In this document: positions 33,519-42,631 of the stretch, piece by piece | Position numbering within the stretch: the stretch's first letter is position 1 | How the letters are laid out: each line of letters starts with the position of its first letter | NCBI GenBank assembly: GCA_020057245.1 | Contig: JAGVGD010000020.1 | Coordinates: 1-43,293, forward strand | Source: Thiobacillus sp. | GTDB lineage: Bacteria; Pseudomonadota; Gammaproteobacteria; Burkholderiales; Thiobacillaceae | DNA: 43,293 nucleotides | Direction: 5' to 3' | Translations under genes and position numbers: made by a program | Notes under the pieces: generated by a model | What the model was told of the DNA's origin: nothing | What the model saw: only the letters and a program-made list of their open reading frames with translations | Databases searched by the model: none

Positions 33519-34877
33519 GTGGTGATCGACATGGGTTTCTGGTGGCGTCCGCTGAGCGTACTGGCTGGCGTGTTGCTGGTGGCACTGATGCTGTGGGCGG
33601 GCTCGGGGGCGGTGACCGCGCTGATGTTCCTGGCCGGTATCCAGGCTGCGGTGATGCTGCGCCGGCTGTGGCAGGAATACCGCCTGTCGCGCTGGCTGGA
33701 ATCTCCCGATGAAGTCACGCCGCCCAATGCCATGGGCACTTGGGGCGATATTTTTTACCGCCTCGAAAAACTCCAGCGCCGCCAGCGCGACAGCCGCAGC
33801 GAACTCACCAACGCGCTGGAACAGTTCGAGCACGCCGCCCAGGCGGTGCCCGACGGCATGGTCATCCTCAACGGCAGCGACCAGATCGACTGGTGCAACC
33901 CTGCCTCGCGCAAATACCTGGGGCTGGATTGCGAGCGCGACCGCGGCCAGTTCATCCGCTATCTGCTGCGCCAGGCGCACGTTCTGGAATTTCTCGATGC
34001 GGCCGATTATTCGCGGCCGCTGGTCTGCAAGTCGCCGCTGAATCGCGAAATCACCCTGTCGCTGCAACTGGTGCCATTCGGCGAATCCAAAAAGCTGTTG
34101 GTGGCGCGCGACATCACCGAACTGGAACGCGTCGATGCCATCCGCCGCGACTTCATTGCCAACGTCTCGCATGAACTGCGCACGCCGCTCACCGTCGTCG
34201 GCGGCTTCGTCGAAACCCTGGCCGATGCGACCACGCTGCCCGCCGCGGACACACGCCGCTATTTTGCACTGATGCTCGACAACACCCGGCGCATGCAGCA
34301 TCTGCTGGACGACTTGCTGACGCTGTCGCGGCTGGAAAGTGCCGACCACAGCCTGAAGGACGAATCGGTCAACGTGCCGGAGCTGGCGCAGGCATTGGCG
34401 GCCGAGGCCGAATCGCTGAGCGGCGGCCGCCACCGGGTTCACCTCGAAGTCGCCAGCGATACCAGACTGCGCGGCAGCCTGCAGGAAATCCGCAGCGCGC
34501 TCGGCAATCTGGTGTCCAATGCCGTGCGCTACACGCCGGACGGCGGCGACATCACGCTGTCCTGGCAGATGAAGGACAACGAAGGCGTGTTTGCCGTGGC
34601 CGATACCGGCGAAGGCATCGCTGCCGAACACATTCCGCGTCTCACCGAACGGTTTTACCGAGTGGACCGCAGCCGCTCGCGTGAAACCGGCGGCACCGGC
34701 CTCGGACTCGCCATCGTCAAGCACGTGCTCACGCGCCACGGCGCACGCCTCACCATCCAGTCCACCCCGGGCAAGGGCAGCACGTTTGCCGCGGTTTTCC
34801 CCGGATCGCGCCTGATCGAGGCGTCGCCTTCCGCTACCGTGATTCCGTTTCCGGCGCAGGTGCAAGCCGTCGGGTGA
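33519..34877 (+). CDS. phoR: Phosphate regulon sensor histidine kinase PhoR
   Basis: Inner-membrane kinase for PhoB. 452 residues. Two closely spaced N-terminal hydrophobic segments (LSVLAGVLLVALMLWAGSGA, VTALMFLAGIQAAVML) with almost no periplasmic loop, as in other PhoR proteins. Then a PAS domain (VPDGMVILNGSDQIDWCNPA), the H box with His218 (NVSHELRTPLTVV), N box (LGNLVSNAVRYTPDGG), G1 (VADTGEGIAAEHIPRL) and G2 (GGTGLGLAIVKHV). I chose the GTG at 33519, preceded by CGGAG six bases upstream; an ATG at 33531 is the alternative. The last 44 bases overlap the convergent HIT-family gene. Confidence 0.96.
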   Translation: MVIDMGFWWRPLSVLAGVLLVALMLWAGSGAVTALMFLAGIQAAVMLRRLWQEYRLSRWLESPDEVTPPNAMGTWGDIFYRLEKLQRRQRDSRSELTNALEQFEHAAQAVPDGMVILNGSDQIDWCNPASRKYLGLDCERDRGQFIRYLLRQAHVLEFLDAADYSRPLVCKSPLNREITLSLQLVPFGESKKLLVARDITELERVDAIRRDFIANVSHELRTPLTVVGGFVETLADATTLPAADTRRYFALMLDNTRRMQHLLDDLLTLSRLESADHSLKDESVNVPELAQALAAEAESLSGGRHRVHLEVASDTRLRGSLQEIRSALGNLVSNAVRYTPDGGDITLSWQMKDNEGVFAVADTGEGIAAEHIPRLTERFYRVDRSRSRETGGTGLGLAIVKHVLTRHGARLTIQSTPGKGSTFAAVFPGSRLIEASPSATVIPFPAQVQAVG

Positions 34878-35265
34878 GCGTGGCGGCAATCTGCGCGTCT
34901 AGATGAGGTGGCGCAGCGTGTGGCTTGTCGCGCAGCCTGGCGCCCCACACCGAATTCGGAAAGTGCGGGTCGTCGGCAAAGCGCGGAATCACATGCCAGT
35001 GCAGATGCGGCACCACGTTGCCGAGCGAGGCGAGATTGATCTTGTCGGGCAGCATCACCGTGCGCAACACATCCTCGACCTTGCACACCGTCTGCATCAG
35101 GCGGCTGCGTTCGGCGGGTGCCAGATCGGTCATTTCCTTCGCATGCGCATTCACGATCACCCGCAAAAAGCCGGGGTAATCCGGCTCGTCTGCCCGCACC
35201 ACGCGGCAGAAATCGTCCTGCCACAACACGGCGCCGCCCGGCGCATCGCATAACGGACACGTCAT
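34834..35265 (-). CDS. HIT-family hydrolase
   Basis: 143-residue member of the histidine-triad nucleotide hydrolase/transferase family. The active-site motif HLHWHVI has His87, His89 and His91. The N-terminus MTCPLCDAPGG carries a CxxC pair that may bind zinc. Other conserved pieces: DYPGFLRVIVNAHAKEMTDL and LPDKINLASLGNVVPHLHW. Such enzymes cleave dinucleoside polyphosphates or nucleoside phosphoramidates; the substrate here is not known. Its 3' end overlaps phoR by 44 bases on the opposite strand. Confidence 0.9.
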   Translation of the reverse strand: MTCPLCDAPGGAVLWQDDFCRVVRADEPDYPGFLRVIVNAHAKEMTDLAPAERSRLMQTVCKVEDVLRTVMLPDKINLASLGNVVPHLHWHVIPRFADDPHFPNSVWGARLRDKPHAAPPHLDAQIAATLTRRLAPAPETESR

Positions 35266-35280
35266 TTCCCACTCCCCAAA

Positions 35281-35308
35281 ACAAAACGCCCCGCATCTTG
35301 CGGGGCGT
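35281..35308 (-). terminator. Terminator after PEP-CTERM protein 2
   Basis: ACGCCCCGCA (35286-35295), loop TCT, TGCGGGGCGT (35299-35308): a perfect 10-base stem. Read on the minus strand it is followed by TTTTGTTTTG, which is a good U-tract, so it ends the PEP-CTERM transcript before the HIT gene. Confidence 0.9.
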
Positions 35309-35332
35309 GGTTGGGTTTGGCAAGCGCGCGGA

Positions 35333-36403
35333 TCAGGCGCGGAGGCGTGCCCGCCATCCCACCAAGCCCAGACCAGCCAGCAGCATCAGCCACTCGGCAG
35401 GTTCAGGTACTGCAGTGACGTTGTAGCTGGCGCCGGAGGCGAAGCTTGCTGTTGCACCTTCTGGCAGCGCTATGTTGATTAGGTTGGCGCTGTTGGTGAA
35501 ATCGAGGGTGGTGGCGCCGGTGCCGTCCTTGACCGGTGATGAACTGCATGTATCGCCAATTGCCGTGGGGAAAGAACAGAACGACTCCAATCCATCACCT
35601 ATTACGGATGTTCCCAATCCCCCAATCAAATAGAACGCTTCGCCATAGGTGAAGGTGAGCGTGCCGGTGAGGGCGACGTTCACGGCCTGGTTGGCACCGG
35701 GGGTGAGAATCAGGTTGGGCACATATTCCGGGAAACCCATCCCCGAATCGCCTCCGAGTTGAGATGAGAGGTCTGGAATGGCTGGAATCCCTCCATTCGG
35801 ACTGGTGGACGGCACCGTGAACAATCCGGCAATCTGGTTGGGATCGTTATAGGGAGATGCAACGATGTCGTAGAGCGCGATCTCGGTCACCTGATTGGAA
35901 TCCAGTGCCCAAGGCATGGTGTTCAGGACATTGAATGTCAGGGTGTCCGAAGTGAGTTGAGACGGATGCACGCTGCTCGCCAGCAAGCCGAAGGCTGCGG
36001 CGCCCAAGTAGGCTCCTGCCGTGACCGTGCCATTCAGTTGCACCGAGATCTGCACGGTGCCTGTGCCGGTACCACCTGTGATGGTGACCTGATCGTACCA
36101 ACCGGAAAATCCGCTAGCGCTAAACACACCAGTTGGAAATGCGCTTCCCTGCACGTAAGTATGGTTGCTCCCCAGGGTTGTGTAAGCCGAGCTTGTGTAG
36201 TCGCTGCCTGTGATCGTAGCCGTTGCACCAGCCATATTGGTGACGCTTGTTTGCGGGACAAAAGCCGGATCTGAAAATAAGTTGGTTCCGCTATCGGTTG
36301 CGGCAGAGTAGACCTCATACGTGGGCAAGGACGCCGTAGCCGCCCAGATGGGGGTGGTACAGGTAATCAGCGCGGCAGCGATAAGCGATAAACGAAGGTG
36401 CAT
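35333..36403 (-). CDS. PEP-CTERM surface protein 2
   Basis: 356 residues from the ATG at 36403, with AAAGGGA seven bases upstream. Signal peptide LRLSLIAAALITCTTPIWAA. The mature region is rich in Thr/Ser/Gly/Asn beta strands with hardly any cysteine (two, at CSFPTAIGDTCSSS). The C-terminal sorting signal starts at residue 332: VPEPAEWLMLLAGLGLVGW then RARLR, the EWLMLLAGLGLVG subtype common in betaproteobacteria. It differs in class from PEP-CTERM protein 1 (VPEPGTFAL). The protein body matches nothing I recognise. Exported and presumably processed by an exosortase encoded elsewhere. The gene stands alone, closed by its own terminator. Confidence 0.86.
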   Translation of the reverse strand: MHLRLSLIAAALITCTTPIWAATASLPTYEVYSAATDSGTNLFSDPAFVPQTSVTNMAGATATITGSDYTSSAYTTLGSNHTYVQGSAFPTGVFSASGFSGWYDQVTITGGTGTGTVQISVQLNGTVTAGAYLGAAAFGLLASSVHPSQLTSDTLTFNVLNTMPWALDSNQVTEIALYDIVASPYNDPNQIAGLFTVPSTSPNGGIPAIPDLSSQLGGDSGMGFPEYVPNLILTPGANQAVNVALTGTLTFTYGEAFYLIGGLGTSVIGDGLESFCSFPTAIGDTCSSSPVKDGTGATTLDFTNSANLINIALPEGATASFASGASYNVTAVPEPAEWLMLLAGLGLVGWRARLRA

Positions 36404-36615
36404 GGTGTTTCCCTTTCAGTAGCTTAATTATTTGAGAGAAATGCTTGTTATGAAGGCTCCGCACCCGCCGTCTCGTAATGTGGCGCGTCTGTGTGCACCT
36501 GCATCCCGCTGCTCTTTTAACTACTGAGGGCAGGATAAATGCACCGCATAAATTCGGTCAACCCGGTTCGTCTATTCAGTAAAAACAGGACGGCTGGCGC
36601 GGGTGCGTTCACAGA

Positions 36616-38619
36616 TCAATCGCGTGGGCTGGATTCGCCACCCGGACTGGAGGCTTTCCAGTGGAACGGCGCTTTCAGTATGGCCAGCAGGCCGCGTCCC
36701 AGCAGCTCGCCGGAGCCGCGCGCCGAAGTGCGGGTGGCGCGCAAGGCCATATAAAACGCCAGCGAGAAGCTGACGCTGAGGTTGACCATGCCGATCAGCA
36801 GGATGCCTGCGATGGAGACCAGTACGACGTGTAAAGGCAGTTGCCAGTCGAAAATCTGCCAGGCGTAGCCGAGGTTGGCGGCCGAAAAGGCGATGTGGCG
36901 GATGTCGAGCGGCAGACCGGCCAACGCCCCGAAGGCACTGGTGAGGCCGAGATAAAACCCGAAAAACACATTGCCCATGACGCCGCCGAGATGCTCCCGC
37001 AGGTATTCGACGATGCGCGTCCACAGGCGCGTTCCGAACAGGCGCGGCGGCAGGCGCAAGCGCAGCAGCCGCTCGGGGATGCGCTGGTAAATCGTCTTGT
37101 TGTCGTAATAGCCGCTGACGATGCCGGAAAGAAATAGACCGACGCCGGCCACCGCTGCGTAGAACAAGGTGCCGTTGCCGAGTGGGTGAATCTCGGCGAG
37201 CAGATGGTGGGCCTTGTCGGCGTTCACCGCGGGATGGCCCGAAAAATCGAGCGCCAGCGCGATCGCAACCGCCGTGGCAAACGCGAACAGCATGTTGCCG
37301 AGGATGGCCGCTGCCTGGGAGCGCCACACCTTGTCGGCGAATTCGTCGATCAGTTTCTGCCTGGCCGCGTGGCTGCGTACTTCGGCCAGGGTGTGGGCGA
37401 ACAGGCTTGCGGTCATCGCCGGCTGCTTGGTGGCAATGGTCAGGTGCAGCACATAGATCAGCACGAAACCCAGCGCGTAATTCAGGCTGACCAGCAGGGC
37501 TTCCTGCAGCGGCGCCAGGTGCAGCGCGAGCACACGCGATTTCAGCAGGGCCATGCCGGCGATGACGACGCCGGCGCCACTGGCCGACCAGAACATCCGC
37601 TTCAGCGCCGCGCTGCCTTCGGCCACGTAGTGTTCGCCGGTCTGGCTGGCGAACAGGCTGATCTGGCGCGCGAGACGGCCGCCGGTGTCGCGCAGCAGAC
37701 TGCTGACGCGGTAGCGTTCGGCGCTGGTTTCGACCAGCTCGAAAAACAGCACGACCAGCGGTGCGTAGTTGGCAACCGCACCGGCGCCCGCTTCATCGAT
37801 CAGGCCGATCAGCGTGCGCATGCGTCGCATTTGCTGCGACAGCCGCAGCGACTGCAGGGTGAGTTCGATGCTGGTGCCGGTTTCGTTCTTGCGCCGGCGC
37901 ACCCGGTCGAGCGCGGATTCGCATTGATCGATCAGGACGTCGATCTGGCGGGTGTCGCCCGCCTCGCCGCGCAACCATTCGTCCACCTCGTGGTGCAGGG
38001 CGAGGAACGGTGAGTCGTATTCTTCCAGTGCGGGCTCGATGCGCAGCAGCTCGGGGTCGAGTCCGCCTGCCGCAATGCGGTGGGCGAGCGAGCGGATGGC
38101 GTTGGTCAGAACCCCGGGCGGGTCGCGCTGGAACAGGCTCTGCAACTGCAGCAATTCGCACAGGCGCGCCCACACGGCGGGATCGGAATCAATCACCCAC
38201 TCGCGGTCGCGTGGGGCGATTTGCGCGTCGAGCCAGTCGCGCAGGTGGCTGGGGTCGTGCTCCGGCGGCAACAGCTTGTAGCCGATGCGGCGCTTGAGTT
38301 CGGCGGCAAACGAGCGGTAGGGCAACAAACCCGCTTCTGTCAGCAGGCGGGTGGACTTCTTGGTGGCGAACAGGGCGGCCAGGTGTTCGCGCAATGCGCT
38401 GGCGCAGGCGGGCTGTTGCGTCAGGATGGTTACCAGCGTATCGAGTTTGGCATGGGCGGCGGCGATCGGCTGGTTGGCGTGCGGGCGCAGGTGGAACCAC
38501 AGCCGCGTCAGCAGTGTGAGGTCGGCGGGCTGCGCCTCGATCATGCGCTCCAGGGTCTGCGTGATGAAAGCGGCGGCTGGATTATCGAGGGCAGCGTCCC
38601 CAGATTCGGCTACGGCCAT
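36616..38619 (-). CDS. Gcr/'site-specific recombinase' family protein, probably a membrane protein
   Basis: 667 residues. The N-terminal ~330 residues are soluble and helical (LTLLTRLWFHLRPHANQPIA, ALLKSRVLALHL begins the membrane part). The C-terminal half has about six to seven hydrophobic helices (LQEALLVSLNYALGFVLIYV, AAILGNMLFAFATAVAIALA, LFYAAVAGVGLFLSGIVSGY, VVLVSIAGILLIGMVNLSVS). This corresponds to the family databases call 'site-specific recombinase, Gcr', named from Neisseria; I see no tyrosine- or serine-recombinase catalytic motif, and the membrane topology argues against a DNA recombinase. Function unknown. ATG at 38619; only 3 bases after the FAD/Fe-S oxidoreductase stop, so the two are probably co-transcribed. 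Confidence 0.82.
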   Translation of the reverse strand: MAVAESGDAALDNPAAAFITQTLERMIEAQPADLTLLTRLWFHLRPHANQPIAAAHAKLDTLVTILTQQPACASALREHLAALFATKKSTRLLTEAGLLPYRSFAAELKRRIGYKLLPPEHDPSHLRDWLDAQIAPRDREWVIDSDPAVWARLCELLQLQSLFQRDPPGVLTNAIRSLAHRIAAGGLDPELLRIEPALEEYDSPFLALHHEVDEWLRGEAGDTRQIDVLIDQCESALDRVRRRKNETGTSIELTLQSLRLSQQMRRMRTLIGLIDEAGAGAVANYAPLVVLFFELVETSAERYRVSSLLRDTGGRLARQISLFASQTGEHYVAEGSAALKRMFWSASGAGVVIAGMALLKSRVLALHLAPLQEALLVSLNYALGFVLIYVLHLTIATKQPAMTASLFAHTLAEVRSHAARQKLIDEFADKVWRSQAAAILGNMLFAFATAVAIALALDFSGHPAVNADKAHHLLAEIHPLGNGTLFYAAVAGVGLFLSGIVSGYYDNKTIYQRIPERLLRLRLPPRLFGTRLWTRIVEYLREHLGGVMGNVFFGFYLGLTSAFGALAGLPLDIRHIAFSAANLGYAWQIFDWQLPLHVVLVSIAGILLIGMVNLSVSFSLAFYMALRATRTSARGSGELLGRGLLAILKAPFHWKASSPGGESSPRD

Positions 38620-38622
38620 GCC

Positions 38623-41600
38623 TTACAGCAGCACCCGCTCGATTCCGCCGTTGCCGACCTTCGCCAGGTAACTCGCCATCCAGTTCTCGCCCAGCAACTG
38701 CTTCGCCAGTTCGATCACGATGTAATCCGGCGTGGTGCCGGTGTCGTCGCTGTAGCGCGCGAGACCCTGCACGCACGATGGGCAGGAGGTGAGGATCTTG
38801 ACTGGCTGTGAACTTGGGCCCAGCGCCGCCACGCCGGCGCGGATTTCTTCTTCCTTGCGGAAGCGGATCTGCGTCGAGATATCGGGGCGGGTGACGGCCA
38901 GCGTGCCGGATTCGCCGCAGCAGCGGTCGGACAAGGTCACGCCGCCGCCAAGCAGCGTATTCGCGACTTTCATCGGCGCGTGGGTCTTCATCGGCGTATG
39001 GCAGGGGTCGTGGTAGAGAAATTTCTCACCGGCGACATTGTCGAGCTTCACGCCTTTCTCCATCAGGTATTCGTGGATGTCGAGCAGGCGGCAGCCGGGG
39101 AAAATCTTTTCGAATTCGTATTTCAGCAACTGGTCCATACAGGTGCCGCACGACACGATCACGGTCTTGATGTCGAGGTAGTTGAGCGTATTGGCGACGC
39201 GGTGGAACAGCACGCGGTTGGCCGCGGTGATCGCCTCGCCCTTGTCGGCCTGGCCGCCGGCAGTTTGCGGATAGCCGCAGCATAAATAGCCAGGCGGCAG
39301 CACGGTCTGCGCACCGAGTTCGAACAGCATCGCCTGGGTGGCGAGGCCGACTTGCGAGAACAGTCGTTCCGAACCGCAGCCGGGGAAGTAGAACACCGCG
39401 TCGGCATCGTCCGACAGCTTGGCCGGGTTGCGCAGCACCGGCACGATCGACGCATCTTCCAGGCCCAGCAGCGCGCGCGAGGTCTTTTTCGGCAAGCCGC
39501 CTGGCATCGGCTTGTTGACCAGATGGATCACCTGCGCCACCAGCTTGGGCTTGCCCAGCGAGGCGGGCGGGTTTTTGGTCTGCGCCTGGATCAGTCCTAA
39601 ACGTTTGAATAGTGTGTTGCCCAGGCGCTGGCCGGCGTAGCCCCATTCGATCAGCGGCTTGCGGATCGCCTTGATGGTGGCGGGATCGGTCGCGTTGAGG
39701 AAGGCCATCGACGCCCAGGTGCCGGGGTTGAATTTCTTCTTGCCCTGCTTGCGCAGCATGTTGCGCATGGCGATCGAGACGTCGCCGAAGTCGATATCGA
39801 CCGGGCAGGGGTTCTTGCACTTGTGGCACACCGTGCAGTGGTCGGCCACATCGCCGAACTCGTCGAAGTGCTTCAGCGAGACGCCGCGCCGCGTCTGTTC
39901 TTCGTACAGGAAGGCTTCGATCAGCAGCGAGGTGGCGAGGATCTTGTTGCGCGGCGAGTACAACAGATTGGCGCGCGGGATGTGGGTGTTGCACACCGGC
40001 TTGCACTTGCCGCAGCGCAGGCAGTCCTTGATCGAGTCGGCGATGGCCTTGGTTTCGGAGGCTTCGAGAATGATCGACTCGGCTTCGAGCAGGCCGAACG
40101 ACGGCGTGTAGGCGTTGCGCAGATCGGCGCCGTGCAGCAGCTTGCCCTTGTTGAAGCGGCCTTGCGGATCGACCCTGGTTTTGTAGTCGGCGAAGATCGC
40201 GATGGCGGCTGCGTCGAGGAATTCCAGCTTGGTCAGGCCGATGCCGTGCTCGCCCGAGATCACGCCGCCCAGATCGGTTGCCAGTGCCATGATGCGGGCC
40301 ACCGCTGCATTGGCCGCGGCGAGCATGGCGTAGTCGTCGGAGTTGACCGGGATATTGGTGTGCACGTTGCCGTCGCCGGCGTGCATGTGCAGCGCGACGA
40401 AGACGCGGCTTTTCAATACGCTCTTGTGGAGGCTGTCGCAGGCTTCGAGGATGCGGGTGTATTCGCGGCCGACGAACAGCTGGTGCAGCTCGCGCCGCAC
40501 TTCGCGCTTCCACGACACCCGGATGTGCTTGTCACGCAGGGCTTCGAAGGTGGTGAGGGGTGATGGGGAAGCAGTGAGGGGTTCGGCAGGGGCATCCAAA
40601 TGATCGAGATAGCCCGCCCAACGTGATTGAACAGCAGTGATCAGCGCCTGCGCCTGCGCCTGCTTTTCCGCGACTTTGTCAGGATCGGCGATGGTGTCTT
40701 CGTCTTCCAGCAAGGGCAGCGGCGCAGCGAAGAACTCGGCCAGAGCGTCGAGCAGCTTCAGCTTGTTGTTGATCGACAGCTCGATGTTGATGCGCTCGAT
40801 GCCGTCGGTGTAGTCGCCCAGGCGCGGCAGTGGAATCACCACGTCCTCGTTGATCTTGAACGCATTGGTGTGCGCCGCAATGGCGGCGGTGCGGGCGCGG
40901 TCGAGCCAGAATTTCCTGCGCGTCTCGGCCGATACCGCGATGAAGCCTTCGCCGCCGCGCGCGTTGGCGAGCTGGACGATTTTCGATGCGGCCTCGCCGA
41001 CCGCGATTTCGTTATCCGACACCACGTCGATCAGCAGCACCATGTTCGGCCGCGTGGTGCGCGGCGCCTTGGTGGCGTAGCCGACCGCTTTCACATAGCG
41101 CGCGTCGAGATGTTCCAGGCCGGCGAGCAGGACGTCGGGGTGGGCGTCGCAATAGTCCTTGATTTCGACTATCGCTGGCGTGGCTTCGCGCGCGCTGCCG
41201 AAGAACTCCAGGCACACGGTGCGGCCGTGCGCCGGCAGGCGATGCAGGATGAAGCGCGCAGAGGTGATCAGGCCGTCGCAGCCTTCCTTCTGAATGCCGG
41301 GCAGGCCGGAGAGAAATTTGTCGGTGACATCCTTGCCGAGGCCGGTTTTGCGGAAACGGCTGCCGGGGATGATGAGGATTTCCGGCGAGCCCTTGGGCGT
41401 CTTGCCGTCGGCGGCGAAACGGCGGATTTCGAAAGTGGCCGAGACGACATCGTGGATTTTGCCGAGGTTGTGGTCGAGGCGGCTGACTTCGATCCAGTCG
41501 GCGTCCGGCGTCACCATCTTCCACGACACCAGGTTGTCGAGTGCGGTGCCCCACAGCACGGCTTTTTTGCCACCCGCGTTCATCGACACGTTGCCGCCAA

Positions 41601-42414
41601 TAGTCGAGGCGTCGGCCGAAGTCGGGTCGACCGCGAACACGCGCCCGGCGGCATCGGCCGCTTCCATCACCCGCTTGGTCACCACGCCGGCGCCACAGTG
41701 GATGGTGGCGACTTCGAACTCGCAGCCGGGGAGGTGCTGCATTTCCACCGCGCTCATGAATTCGAGCTTTTCGGTGTTGATGACCGCCGCCCGTGCAGTC
41801 AGTGGAATGGCACCGCCGGTGTAGCCGGTGCCACCGCCGCGCGGGATGATGGTGAGATCAAGCTCGACCAGTCCGGCCACCAGCGTCGCCATTTCGGCTT
41901 CGGTGTCGGGCGTCAGCACCACGAAGGGATATTCGACGCGCCAGTCGGTGGCATCCGTGACGTGCGAGACGCGCGCCAGACCGTCGAAGCCGATGTTGTC
42001 GCTGCGGGTGACGCCTGCCAGGCGGCGCAGGATGCGTGCGCGCAGATCGACGGTATCGTCGAACCAGGCTTCGAATTCGCGTACGGCGCGCTCGGCGGCT
42101 GCCAGCAGCTGGCCCACCAGTTCATTGCCCTGGCGGCGTGTTTCGATGGCATGCAGCCGATGGCGCAAGGCGTCGACCAGCAGGGTGCGCCGCTTGGGGT
42201 TGGCCAGCAGGTCGTCTTCCAGATAAGGGTTGCGCCGCACCACCCAGATGTCGCCCAGCACCTCGAACAGCATGCGCGCCGAGCGCCCGGTCTTGCGCTC
42301 GGCGCGCAGGGTATTGAGCACGTGCCACGCGTCGCTGCCCAACAGGCGGATGACGATTTCGCGGTCTGAAAACGAGGTGTAGTTGTAGGGGATTTCGCGC
42401 AGGCGTGCGGTCAT
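38623..42414 (-). CDS. FAD-linked oxidase fused to [4Fe-4S] and CCG-domain modules (D-lactate dehydrogenase/glycolate oxidase-like)
   Basis: 1263 residues from the ATG at 42414 ([19 protein letters not shown]); ATG 42456 and TTG 42465 are in-frame alternatives and none has a good Shine-Dalgarno. Order: an N-terminal domain of unknown function (1-~140); FAD-binding domain 4 ([40 protein letters not shown]); FAD-oxidase C-terminal domain ([31 protein letters not shown]); two [4Fe-4S] motifs ([11 protein letters not shown] and [12 protein letters not shown]); and two CCG/heterodisulfide-reductase-type domains ([36 protein letters not shown]). Likely oxidises a 2-hydroxyacid and passes electrons to quinone; the substrate is not known. 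Residues ~611-622 ([11 protein letters not shown]) are encoded by a copy of the GTGAG dispersed repeat. Confidence 0.9.
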   Translation of the reverse strand: MTARLREIPYNYTSFSDREIVIRLLGSDAWHVLNTLRAERKTGRSARMLFEVLGDIWVVRRNPYLEDDLLANPKRRTLLVDALRHRLHAIETRRQGNELVGQLLAAAERAVREFEAWFDDTVDLRARILRRLAGVTRSDNIGFDGLARVSHVTDATDWRVEYPFVVLTPDTEAEMATLVAGLVELDLTIIPRGGGTGYTGGAIPLTARAAVINTEKLEFMSAVEMQHLPGCEFEVATIHCGAGVVTKRVMEAADAAGRVFAVDPTSADASTIGGNVSMNAGGKKAVLWGTALDNLVSWKMVTPDADWIEVSRLDHNLGKIHDVVSATFEIRRFAADGKTPKGSPEILIIPGSRFRKTGLGKDVTDKFLSGLPGIQKEGCDGLITSARFILHRLPAHGRTVCLEFFGSAREATPAIVEIKDYCDAHPDVLLAGLEHLDARYVKAVGYATKAPRTTRPNMVLLIDVVSDNEIAVGEAASKIVQLANARGGEGFIAVSAETRRKFWLDRARTAAIAAHTNAFKINEDVVIPLPRLGDYTDGIERINIELSINNKLKLLDALAEFFAAPLPLLEDEDTIADPDKVAEKQAQAQALITAVQSRWAGYLDHLDAPAEPLTASPSPLTTFEALRDKHIRVSWKREVRRELHQLFVGREYTRILEACDSLHKSVLKSRVFVALHMHAGDGNVHTNIPVNSDDYAMLAAANAAVARIMALATDLGGVISGEHGIGLTKLEFLDAAAIAIFADYKTRVDPQGRFNKGKLLHGADLRNAYTPSFGLLEAESIILEASETKAIADSIKDCLRCGKCKPVCNTHIPRANLLYSPRNKILATSLLIEAFLYEEQTRRGVSLKHFDEFGDVADHCTVCHKCKNPCPVDIDFGDVSIAMRNMLRKQGKKKFNPGTWASMAFLNATDPATIKAIRKPLIEWGYAGQRLGNTLFKRLGLIQAQTKNPPASLGKPKLVAQVIHLVNKPMPGGLPKKTSRALLGLEDASIVPVLRNPAKLSDDADAVFYFPGCGSERLFSQVGLATQAMLFELGAQTVLPPGYLCCGYPQTAGGQADKGEAITAANRVLFHRVANTLNYLDIKTVIVSCGTCMDQLLKYEFEKIFPGCRLLDIHEYLMEKGVKLDNVAGEKFLYHDPCHTPMKTHAPMKVANTLLGGGVTLSDRCCGESGTLAVTRPDISTQIRFRKEEEIRAGVAALGPSSQPVKILTSCPSCVQGLARYSDDTGTTPDYIVIELAKQLLGENWMASYLAKVGNGGIERVLL
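40550..40582. repeat. GTGAG-type dispersed repeat, copy B (inside the oxidoreductase gene)
   Basis: A 33-base tract identical at 29 positions to 1055-1087. On the coding (minus) strand it supplies in-frame codons for [11 protein letters not shown], a low-complexity linker between two conserved parts of the FAD-oxidase region. Confidence 0.7.
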
Positions 42415-42588
42415 GCGGGTTATGTTCGGGCGTCGCCGGAGCGATGCCGAGTCCATCTGCTTCAATGCCGGTATTTTACGGGATATGGGAGCAAGACGTG
42501 AGACGGGGTGCGAGCATGCAGCGGGCGCTGCGGGAAAACGGGAGCGGGCTCACATTGCAGCGGAAAACGGGAAATGCACCGTAATCAA

Positions 42589-42618
42589 CCCGGGCGCCCG
42601 CTGTAGCAGGCGTCCGGG
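42589..42618. terminator. GC-rich hairpin between the Spy-like gene and the oxidoreductase
   Basis: CCCGGGCGCCCGC (42589-42601), loop TGTA, GCAGGCGTCCGGG (42606-42618): 13-base stem with one mismatch and one wobble. It lies 14 bases beyond the stop of the minus-strand Spy-like gene. There is no U-tract, so it may be a weak terminator or a 3'-end stabiliser. Confidence 0.5.
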
Positions 42619-42631
42619 CCGAGGTCGATAT

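Noticed and set aside
36404-36615. TTGACC with downstream TTATCC (minus strand) as a promoter of PEP-CTERM protein 2, and a sigma-54 site there
   Set aside because: The -10 candidate matches only one or two positions, and no GG-N10-GC element with -24/-12 similarity was found.
36616-38619. Mobile element suggested by the 'site-specific recombinase' family name
   Set aside because: No recombinase catalytic residues, no inverted or direct terminal repeats, no tRNA target and ordinary base composition; treated as a membrane protein.
40627-42369. 580-codon open frame on the plus strand opposite the FAD/Fe-S oxidoreductase
   Set aside because: Antisense shadow; the minus-strand protein shows FAD and Fe-S motifs in the right order.
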